Below are positions 31,788 to 38,968 of a DNA stretch of 64,000 nt, one piece after another. The stretch is from Rathayibacter caricis DSM 15933 (lineage in GTDB: Bacteria > Actinomycetota > Actinomycetes > Actinomycetales > Microbacteriaceae): positions 2,232,001-2,296,000 of the forward strand of contig NZ_PZPL01000001.1 in assembly GCF_003044275.1 (NCBI RefSeq). Direction: 5' to 3'. The position numbers were made by a program, and so were the translations under genes. Numbering within the stretch: position 1 is the first letter of the stretch; the number at the start of each line of letters is the position of its first letter. The notes beneath the pieces were generated by a model. It was not told where the DNA came from and made no database searches. It was given only the letters and a program-made list of their open reading frames with translations.

Positions 31788-31911
31788 GGTGCTCTCCGCT
31801 TTCGCGTGTCGTAGCGCGTCCGGCTCTCGCCTCACCGCGCATGCCTCACGCTACGTCGGTCGGCTGCGAGCTCCCACGGGCTTGACCTCACGGGGCGCCC
31901 GGAGTAGCAGC

Positions 31912-32409
31912 TCACCTTAGGCGGTCGAGCGTCTCGCTGATCGTGCGCAGGCACTGGATGAGGACGGCCATCTGCTTCGCGTCGAGGTCGGCGAGGACCT
32001 CGCCCTCGGCGTGCACCAGGTGCCGCATGGCCTCGTCGACGCGCTTCGTGCCGCGCGGCGTGAGCGAGACGATCTTGCTCCGCGAGTCGGCGGCGTTCTG
32101 CTCGCGGACGAGGAGGCCGCGAGCCGCGAGGCGGTCGAGCCGGTTCGCCAGGTTGCCGCTCGAGATGCCCAGGCGAGCCGCGAGCGCCGAAGGAGTGAGA
32201 CCGGACGCGCCGTTCTGCCGGAGCATCGAGAGCAGCTCGAACTCCCACGGCGCGAGGTCGCTGACCGCGAAGGCCTGGCGGCGGAACTCCTGCACCCGCG
32301 GGCTGAGGCGTCGGAGCCGGGAGACGACGTCCAGGGGCGCGAAGTCGAGGTCGGGCAGGGCGTCGGCCCAGGCGTCGATCACCAGGTCGACATCGTCGTC
32401 TTCACGCAT
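31912..32409 (-). CDS. MarR-family transcriptional regulator
   Basis: 165 aa from ATG 32409. The winged-helix core is clear: LAPWEFELLSMLRQNG, LTPSALAARLGISSGNLANRLDRLAARGLLVRE (recognition helix), then DSRSKIVSLTPRGTKRVDEAM for the wing and dimer helix. A phenolic or drug-type ligand is usual. No divergent target gene is obvious; the next plus-strand item is a TetR pseudogene. Confidence 0.92.
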   Translation of the reverse strand: MREDDDVDLVIDAWADALPDLDFAPLDVVSRLRRLSPRVQEFRRQAFAVSDLAPWEFELLSMLRQNGASGLTPSALAARLGISSGNLANRLDRLAARGLLVREQNAADSRSKIVSLTPRGTKRVDEAMRHLVHAEGEVLADLDAKQMAVLIQCLRTISETLDRLR

Positions 32410-32526
32410 CGCAGACGATTATCCCCGGCTCGGCGGGTGCGGAGCGACCCCTCGGCCGCGACGACCTCCTCCCGGTCGCGGCGCGGGAGGAGGAGCGTTC
32501 CCCTGACCTCTCCCGGAGGACCCGCC

Positions 32527-33105
32527 GTGCACCCCGCCCTCGTCGGACGCCGCGAGCGCAACACGCTCGAGAAGCTCGAGCGCATCACCGCGCGGCGAGC
32601 GAGTTCTTCGCGGAGCACGGAGTGGACGAGGTCACCACGCAGCAGATGCCGATCGCGCCGACATCGGCACCCTGTTCCTCTCCGCGAAGGCCGAGGGCGC
32701 GCTGCTCCTCCCGGTGCAGAACGCGAACGACGCCGAGGCGCTCGTGCGGTGGCCGAGCGGATCGACGACCCGGTCGACGCGCTCCTGGCGCTCGCCGTGC
32801 CGATCGTCGAGTGCAACCGAGCACAGGTCGAGAACGGGCGGACCTGCCTCCGCGAGATGGTCGTCGGCGACCATTAGGAGCCGCGGCACGCCGACGCTCT
32901 CGCGATCGTCGCGGGGACGGAGGCGGCCGTGGCCGCGATCCTGCAGCGAGACGGCCTGATCGACGCCCGCGCCGCGACGCTCGCCCCTGTGCTGAGCGCG
33001 ATCCTCCTGCTCTCGCTGCCGCTCACCGCGACCGCGACGGCCGGCATCGACGAAGTCCTGCTCGACGTGCGGGCGCGGCTCGAGGCGGCTCTGCCCGCGG
33101 TCTGA
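32527..33105 (+). pseudogene. TetR-family regulator pseudogene
   Basis: Starting with GTG 32527 the frames together spell a TetR regulator: RNTLEKLERI, then after a shift ASEFFAEHGVDEVTTQQ, another shift to RADIGTLFLSAKAEGALLL, then VECNRAQVENGRTCLREMV, an in-frame TAG near 32875, and a C-terminal part ending AATATAGIDEVLLDVRARLEAALPAV-like before the stop at 33105. At least three frameshifts and one nonsense codon make it non-functional. The C-terminal part is in good shape, so decay is recent. Confidence 0.7.
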
Positions 33106-33113
33106 GCCGCGGC

Positions 33114-33485
33114 TCAGTCGGAAGGCGAGTCCCTCGGATCGGGAGCGAACTGCTCCGTGTATAAGGCGTCGAGCTCGGTGTCCTCGGGGTCCATCAGGCC
33201 GCCGTGCGGCGGGGAGTCGAGCAGCTCGAGCTTCTCGCGCAGGTAGGCCATCGCCTCGGTGTTGTCGGGCGCGGGCATGCTCGTGTGCGCGACCTCGGCC
33301 ATGAGTCCCACTCCGGGGCCGAGGACGAAGGTGGCGATCGTCTCGTCGCCGTCCGAGCTGAAGACGTGCACGTCGACGTCGTCGGCGGCGCCGTGGTCGG
33401 CGAGCCGAGCCGCGTAGTGCAGCAGCAGATCGACGACCTCGTCGCCCGCGAGGAGTGATTTGTCGGCGTAGCTGATGTGCTTCAT
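33114..33485 (-). CDS. hypothetical small protein
   Basis: 123 aa from ATG 33485, 7 nt from a TACCCT -10 on the minus strand (leaderless). Acidic alpha/beta protein: HISYADKSLLAGDEVVDLLLHYAARL, then DVDVHVFSSDGDETIATFVLGPGVGLMAEV and an acidic tail ending at DPRDSPSD. No membrane helix. This resembles short actinobacterial proteins of unknown function; no family name given with confidence. Confidence 0.75.
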   Translation of the reverse strand: MKHISYADKSLLAGDEVVDLLLHYAARLADHGAADDVDVHVFSSDGDETIATFVLGPGVGLMAEVAHTSMPAPDNTEAMAYLREKLELLDSPPHGGLMDPEDTELDALYTEQFAPDPRDSPSD

Positions 33486-33567
33486 GCCTTCGAGGGTAGG
33501 AACCGGGCGCGCCGGTGACGATGGGATCGACCCCGGCACGTCCGCGTGGGCGGGCGCGGGTCCGCTC

Positions 33568-36495
33568 TCACCAGCCGGACGTCAGCACCTCGTCGAGCTG
33601 GTCGGCGAAGAAGTCGGCGCTCTCGCGGGTGAAGCACAGCGGTGGTTTGATCTTCAGCACGCACTGGCGATCGGAGGTGGGCTGCACGATCACGCCGCGC
33701 TCGCGCAGGCGCTCGCAGATCGCGCGGGTCTCCTCCGTCGCCGGTTCGAGCGTCTCGCGGTCGCGCACGAGCTCGAGCCCCAGGTAGAGGCCGTGACCGT
33801 GCACGGCGCCGATCAGCGGGTGCCGCTCGGCCAGTTCCTCGAGCCGGCCGCGGAGGTGCGCTCCGACCGTGCGGGCGTTCCCCTGCAGTCCCTCGCCCTC
33901 GAGCACGTCGAGGACCGTCGTCCCGACGACCGAGCTGACAGGACTGCCTCCCGCGGAGGAGAAGAAGTAGCCCTGCGAGCGGTAGCGCTCGGCGATCGCG
34001 CGCGTCGTGATCACGGCGCCGAGCGGATGCCCGTTGCCCATCGCCTTCGCGACGGCCACCACGTCGGGCACCACTCCCTGCTGCTCGAAGCCCCAGAACC
34101 ACTCGCCGAGCCGGCCGTAGCCGACCTGCACCTCGTCGGCGATACAGAGCCCGCCGTGCTCGCGGACGGCCGCGTAGACGGCGGCGAGGTAGCCGTCGGG
34201 CAGCGGGATGCCGCCCGCGTTGCCGTAGTAGGTCTCGGCGATGACGGCGCCGGGAGCCGCTCCCTCGGCGGCGAGGGCGTGGATCCGCTCGACGGCCTCC
34301 TCGGCGTACCGGAACGCCTCGGTGCCGCGATGGACCCCGCGGTAGCTGTTCGGCGCATCGAGGGTGTGCACCCACGACGGCCGGGTCTCGAGGGCTCCCG
34401 GGTTGTCGGCGACGGAGGTGGAGACCGCGTCCGAGAGCGCGGTCCAGCCGTGGTACGCCTCGCGGACCGCGAGCACGTCGTCGCGACCCGACCATGCGCG
34501 GCCCAGGCGCAGCGCGAGGTCGGCCGCCTCCGATCCGCTGTTCACGAGCAGGACGGTGTCGAGCCCGTCGGGGAGGAGGGCCGCCAGGCGCTCGGCGAAG
34601 ACGCCGACCGAGGGGTAGGAGAAGCGCGAGTTGGTGTTCAGGAGGCGCCACTGCCGCTCGACGCGCTCGGCCAGCAGAGGGTGCCCGTGGCCGATCGAGG
34701 TCACGTTGTTGAGCACGTCGAGGTGCACGCGCGCGGAGTCGTCGACGAGGTGCTCGCGCCAGCCGCGGAGCATCGTCGGCGGCTCCTCGAAGTAGTGCTC
34801 CTGCACGTCGGCGAGGTGCGCGAGCCGGCGGGGGAGGACCTCGGCGTCCGGCTCGGGCGCGGGGACGGCGTGCCCCAGGATCAGGGGCGTCGCGTCGAGT
34901 AGCACGTCGAGCCAGGCGTCGGCCCAGGCGGGGCGGGCGAAGAGCGGAGGCTCGACCCCGTCGAGCGCACGCGGCAGCGCATGCGCCCGCACGGCCGAGG
35001 GGATCCGGCCGATCGGGTCGCCGGCCGCGACGAGAGTCCCGGGCGGAGGGACGTCCTCGACGCCCTCGAGCAGCAGCCGCACCTCGGCGCCCCGCAGCAC
35101 GAGGACGCCCGGAGGACCCGCCACGACCTCCGCGTCGAACGGAGCGACCGCGACGGCGGGCTCGGCGAGGTGCACCGCCACGTGCAGGGCGACCGTCTCG
35201 GGCTCGTGCGCCGAATGGGGCCGGGCCCGGGTCAGGCGGCGCTCGCCGTGGCGGAGGACCGCGGCCGGGGAGTCCCGCAGCGCCTCGGCGATCAGCGTCT
35301 CCTCGACGTCCGGCTCGAGCCACCGCCCAGCGTCGAGCAGGGCGCTCTCGGGCGAGAGGTCGAGGACCGCTGCGTCGATCGGCAGTGCCGGCGTGATCGC
35401 CGGAGCAAGCCCGGCCGGTCCACCGCGCCCGAGGGAGCGCCGCACCAGCGCCTGCAGCACGGGCAGGGGTGCGGCGAGCGCCCGTTCGAGGATCAGCTGC
35501 TCGTGCTCGAGGTTCTCGGCGGCGTAGAAGTTGCCCGGGTCGCCCGCGAGCACCTCGTGAGCGCTGACGACGAGCACGGCCGCCCGCAGCACGACGAGCG
35601 GCCAGAGCACCTCGACCTCGGCGTCGGAGAGGGGTCGGAGGGCGTCGTAGGAGGCCGCGGCCCGCAGCACCGTCGTCGCGTCGGCGTCGGCGTGGTGCAG
35701 GAGCGAGGAGAGCGTGATCGCCAGCTCGCCCGCCGCCCATCCGGCTCCCAGATCGCCGAAGTCGATCACGCCGTCGGGCGCTCCGCCCTCGCCCGCCACG
35801 GTGTTGTCGTCGGTGAGGTCGCCGTGCACCAGCTGCACCGGCAGCTCCGCAGCGAGCGGCTCGACGACGGCGAGCGCCTGCTCGACCGCGGCGCGGATCA
35901 CCCGGGCGGCGCGCCGGGGCACCCGCCCGATCAGGGCCTCGACCACGCCGGCGGCCCGCCGGAGGTCCCACTGACCGGGATCCTCCAGGCCCTCGAGCGG
36001 ATGCTCGGCCAGCGCGGTGTCGACGCGCGCCGCGAGCGCGCCCATCGCCCGCACGACGGCGGGGGAGAGGTACCCGGATCCCGACAGGGTCCGACCGGGC
36101 ACGAACTCGAGCACCCGCGCGGTGCAGACCGCCCCGCCGAGCCGCAGCTCCTGCAGGGTCAGGCCGTCGCGGTCGGGCACCGCCCGGGGCAGGCGCAGAC
36201 CGGGCAGCTCCTCGACGAGCCGGGCGACCGCCTCCGTCTGCGCCGCGACCGTCGCGCGGGGGGTCGCAGGATTCGCGACCTTGAGGAGCAGCCGGCTCCC
36301 GTCGCTCTCGACGAGCACGTTGCGGTCCTGGTTGCTCCCGAGATCGCGGAGCGAGCCCTCGACGCCGTACCGCTCGCGCAGCAGTGCGCGGGCGCGGTCG
36401 TGATCGAGCGCGGGAGGAGGCGGCGGGGCGACGGAGGAGGCGGGATCGACCGGCATGGCGGGGTCCTGTCGTGCGGAGGGATCGGGTGCGTCCAT
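33568..36495 (-). CDS. phosphotransferase-peptidase-like-class III aminotransferase fusion
   Basis: 975 aa from ATG 36495 (ATG 36456 also possible). Residues about 30-330 are an APH-type kinase: LVHGDLTDDN and VIDFGDLGAGW give the catalytic Asp and metal Asp. Residues about 400-530 resemble a LytM/M23-like module (VLRGAEVRLLLEGVEDVPPPGTLVAAGDPIG). Residues about 545-975 are a class III aminotransferase: NVTSIGHGHP, NSGSEAADLALRLG, IADEVQVGYGR and the PLP lysine in AVAKAMGNGHPLG near 815. The same triple fusion is known in other bacteria, related to phosphoethanolamine- or hydroxylysine-type lyases (AGXT2L family). An amino-alcohol is likely phosphorylated and then deaminated or eliminated; inferred. 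Confidence 0.88.
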   Translation of the reverse strand: MDAPDPSARQDPAMPVDPASSVAPPPPPALDHDRARALLRERYGVEGSLRDLGSNQDRNVLVESDGSRLLLKVANPATPRATVAAQTEAVARLVEELPGLRLPRAVPDRDGLTLQELRLGGAVCTARVLEFVPGRTLSGSGYLSPAVVRAMGALAARVDTALAEHPLEGLEDPGQWDLRRAAGVVEALIGRVPRRAARVIRAAVEQALAVVEPLAAELPVQLVHGDLTDDNTVAGEGGAPDGVIDFGDLGAGWAAGELAITLSSLLHHADADATTVLRAAASYDALRPLSDAEVEVLWPLVVLRAAVLVVSAHEVLAGDPGNFYAAENLEHEQLILERALAAPLPVLQALVRRSLGRGGPAGLAPAITPALPIDAAVLDLSPESALLDAGRWLEPDVEETLIAEALRDSPAAVLRHGERRLTRARPHSAHEPETVALHVAVHLAEPAVAVAPFDAEVVAGPPGVLVLRGAEVRLLLEGVEDVPPPGTLVAAGDPIGRIPSAVRAHALPRALDGVEPPLFARPAWADAWLDVLLDATPLILGHAVPAPEPDAEVLPRRLAHLADVQEHYFEEPPTMLRGWREHLVDDSARVHLDVLNNVTSIGHGHPLLAERVERQWRLLNTNSRFSYPSVGVFAERLAALLPDGLDTVLLVNSGSEAADLALRLGRAWSGRDDVLAVREAYHGWTALSDAVSTSVADNPGALETRPSWVHTLDAPNSYRGVHRGTEAFRYAEEAVERIHALAAEGAAPGAVIAETYYGNAGGIPLPDGYLAAVYAAVREHGGLCIADEVQVGYGRLGEWFWGFEQQGVVPDVVAVAKAMGNGHPLGAVITTRAIAERYRSQGYFFSSAGGSPVSSVVGTTVLDVLEGEGLQGNARTVGAHLRGRLEELAERHPLIGAVHGHGLYLGLELVRDRETLEPATEETRAICERLRERGVIVQPTSDRQCVLKIKPPLCFTRESADFFADQLDEVLTSGW

Positions 36496-36509
36496 GATCC
36501 TCCCTCCGC

Positions 36510-36558
36510 CGCGGCACCCGCCGCATCGACCCCGCGGCACCCGCCGCACCGACCCCGC
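36510..36558. repeat. 23-bp tandem repeat, about 2.2 copies
   Basis: CGCGGCACCCGCCGCA(T/C)CGAC plus CC repeats at 36510 and 36533, with a third partial copy starting at 36556. One mismatch separates the two full units. It lies just upstream of the aminotransferase fusion start. Confidence 0.7.
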
Positions 36559-36611
36559 GGCTCGCTCCGCGCGCGGTCCCGATCAGTCGTGTGGAGGAGA
36601 GGGACGGACGT

Positions 36612-36681
36612 GCAGAACCTCCGCTGAGGACGACCCTCAGCCGCCATCGTGCGCGACGACCGTTCCCAGCCGAGGTTCTGC
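36612..36681 (-). terminator. nested inverted repeat downstream of the monooxygenase gene
   Basis: An outer 10-bp pair GCAGAACCTC (36612-36621) / GAGGTTCTGC (36672-36681) encloses an inner 7-bp hairpin GCTGAGG / CCTCAGC (36623-36641). The structure sits 11-80 nt past the stop of the minus-strand monooxygenase gene, so a terminator is the simplest reading; no T-tract. Confidence 0.4.
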
Positions 36682-36691
36682 GCGAGCACCC

Positions 36692-38146
36692 TCAGCCCGT
36701 GTACGCCGCCGGGTCGAAGCGGCCGAGCTCCTCGCGGAACGCGAAGGCGAAATCCGGCCAGAGCAGCGTCAGCCGCCGCGACTCGGCGTCGACGTACCAG
36801 CTCTCGCAGCCCCCGTTCGTCCACACCGTGTCGGCGCTGAGCTCGTCGATCCGCGCGACGGAGGCGGCCTCCGCCTCCGCGCTCACCTCCAGCAGCGCCC
36901 CGCCGGTGCGGTCGCGGTGCTCCAGAGCGGCGAGCACGTACGCGATCTGCGACTCGATCATGTGCACGGCCGAGTTGTGGCCCAGGCTCGCGTTCGGGCC
37001 GTTGACGACGAACAGGTTCGGGAAGCCGTGCACGGCCGTCGAGTCGTAGGCGCGCATCCCGTCGGCCCAGTGCTCGGCGAGCAGCAGGCCGCCGCGGCCG
37101 CGGATCCGCCGGGCGAACGGGGGCCGAGTGGAGTGGAAGCCCGTGGCGAAGACGAGCACGTCGACCTCGTGCGCCCGGCCGTCGTCGCCGATCGCCGTGG
37201 AGCCGTCGAGGCGGCGCAGCGGACTCGGCACGACGTGCACGTGGTCCTGCACGAGCGCGGGGTAGTAGTCGTCCGAGAGCAGCACGCGCTTGCAGCCGAT
37301 CTCGTAGTCGGGGGTGAGCACCGCGCGCAGGGCGGGATCCGCGACCTGCGCCGCGAGGTGGTCGAGCGCGTCCGCGCGCAGGCCGTCGATCGCCGCCGGC
37401 ACGCCCACGCGGCCGGCGAAGCCGAGCTCGGCCCGCCAGAACAGCTCCTCCCGGAGCCGCTGCACCGCCCCGGGCACGCGCGCCAGCGCCCGCCGTTCGG
37501 CGAGCGGGTACTCCCGGTTCCGCCGCGGCACCACGTAGGGCGCGGAGCGCTGGAACAGCACCACGTCGGACGCCCGCTCCGCGAGGTGCGGCAGGATCTG
37601 CACCGCGGAGGCACCCGACCCCACGAGTCCGACCCGCGCGCCGTCGAGCTCGACGTCGTCGCGCCAGCGGGCGGAGTGGAACGCCGTGCCGGGGAACGCG
37701 TCGAGCCCCGGGATCGCGGGCAGGCGCGGCTCCGACAGCCTGCCCGCGCAGACCACGAGCACGGCCGCCGACCAGTCGCCGCGCGACGTGCGGACCCGCC
37801 ACCGCTCCGACTCCTCGTCGAAGTCCATCGCGAGCACGTCCGTGCCGAGCCGCAGGTGCGCCTCGAGGCGCTCGCGCGCCACCACCGCCTCGAGGTACGC
37901 CTGGATCTCGGCGCCGGGCGCGTAGAGCGCCGACCAGTCCGGTTCCGGGGCGAACGAGTAGGAGTAGAGGTGCGAGGGGATGTCGCACGACACGTTCGGG
38001 TAGTGGTTGTCGCGCCAGGTCCCGCCGACCCGATCGGCGCGCTCGAGGACCGCGAACGACGTACCGCCGCGGCGGGCGAGCAGTGCTGCGGCTCCGATGC
38101 CGGCGAAGCCCGCCCCGACGACGAGGACGTCGACCTCCTCGGCCAT
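36692..38146 (-). CDS. FAD-dependent monooxygenase, Baeyer-Villiger type
   Basis: 484 aa from ATG 38146. GAGFAGIGAAALLARRG near residue 11 is the FAD Rossmann motif; GGTWRDNHYPNVSCDIPSHLYS is the conserved region after it; FPGTAFHSARW matches the BVMO fingerprint FxGxxxHxxxW; GSGASAVQ is the NADPH motif; VLVFATGFHST ends the core. Such enzymes insert oxygen into ketones or hydroxylate amines/aromatics. The start overlaps the stop of the alpha/beta hydrolase gene (ATGA); ester hydrolysis after Baeyer-Villiger oxidation is a natural pair. Confidence 0.92.
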   Translation of the reverse strand: MAEEVDVLVVGAGFAGIGAAALLARRGGTSFAVLERADRVGGTWRDNHYPNVSCDIPSHLYSYSFAPEPDWSALYAPGAEIQAYLEAVVARERLEAHLRLGTDVLAMDFDEESERWRVRTSRGDWSAAVLVVCAGRLSEPRLPAIPGLDAFPGTAFHSARWRDDVELDGARVGLVGSGASAVQILPHLAERASDVVLFQRSAPYVVPRRNREYPLAERRALARVPGAVQRLREELFWRAELGFAGRVGVPAAIDGLRADALDHLAAQVADPALRAVLTPDYEIGCKRVLLSDDYYPALVQDHVHVVPSPLRRLDGSTAIGDDGRAHEVDVLVFATGFHSTRPPFARRIRGRGGLLLAEHWADGMRAYDSTAVHGFPNLFVVNGPNASLGHNSAVHMIESQIAYVLAALEHRDRTGGALLEVSAEAEAASVARIDELSADTVWTNGGCESWYVDAESRRLTLLWPDFAFAFREELGRFDPAAYTG

Positions 38147-38955
38147 CAGACGCTCCTCCGGGGCAGGACCGAGCCTGGGGCGTCGCGCGAGGGATCGGCG
38201 AGGAAGTGCTCGAGCAGGGCGAGCAGCTCGGCCGGGCGCTCGGCGAGCACCGCGTGTCCTGAGTCGACCTCGGCGAAGCGGGCGTCGTCGATCGTGCCGA
38301 GCAGGGCGTGCGACCCCTCGATCCCGACGACGGAGTCGGCCGTGCAGCCGACGACGAGCACCGGCACCCGGAGGCGCGCGGCCGCTTCGGAGACGTCGGC
38401 CCGGACGGCCGCGGCGAGCAGGACGTCCGCCTCCGGCCCGAACGGCGGCGTCCGCTCCGGGCCGAGCTCCATGAGCGAGCGCACCGCGAGTAAACGCGAG
38501 AGGTCTGCCCGCGCCGCCGCGCCGATGGACGCCCAGAGGCGCGCGATCGCTATCAGCCGCTCGGTCGGAGCGGCCCACCCGGCGACCAGGGCCAGCGCCC
38601 GGATCCGCGGATCGGACACCGCCGCCCGCACGGCGACCGCCGCTCCCAGCGAATGGCCGACGACGACCGCCTCCTCGACCTGCAGCAGGTCGAGCACGGC
38701 CGCGACCGCCGCGGGTCCGTCCTCCCACGGATCGGCGAGGTCGGCGAGCTCCAGAGCGGCGACGCGGCGCCGGCGCGCCAGCATCGGCAGCAGCAGCGCC
38801 GCATCCGCCCGCGCGCCCCGGCCCGGACCGGTGAGCAGCAGCACGGCGGGCCCGCTCCCGGCCGTCCACACCCGCACCGTGCGCCCGCCGACGAGCACCG
38901 ACGACTCCGCCACGAGCGACGCCTGCCGCTCGAGGAACGCCTCGCGGCGACTCAT
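38146..38955 (-). CDS. alpha/beta hydrolase
   Basis: 269 aa from ATG 38955 (GTG 38967 is also possible). VVVGHSLGAAVAV holds the nucleophile Ser; a Thr/Gly oxyanion stretch LLLTGPGRG precedes; VVGCTADSVVG gives the acid Asp and VDSGHAVLAE the catalytic His. Fold and length match the MhpC/lactonase-like hydrolases. Coupled by ATGA to the BVMO gene and 13 nt after fbiC, so all may share a transcript. Likely hydrolyses an ester or lactone made by the monooxygenase. Confidence 0.9.
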   Translation of the reverse strand: MSRREAFLERQASLVAESSVLVGGRTVRVWTAGSGPAVLLLTGPGRGARADAALLLPMLARRRRVAALELADLADPWEDGPAAVAAVLDLLQVEEAVVVGHSLGAAVAVRAAVSDPRIRALALVAGWAAPTERLIAIARLWASIGAAARADLSRLLAVRSLMELGPERTPPFGPEADVLLAAAVRADVSEAAARLRVPVLVVGCTADSVVGIEGSHALLGTIDDARFAEVDSGHAVLAERPAELLALLEHFLADPSRDAPGSVLPRRSV

Positions 38956-38968
38956 GAGCCCAGGCACG

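Noticed and set aside
33482..36526. 1014-codon minus-strand frame parallel to the aminotransferase fusion
   Set aside because: Same strand, other frame, Arg/Ala/Gly composition, no motifs; the true frame carries three recognisable domains.
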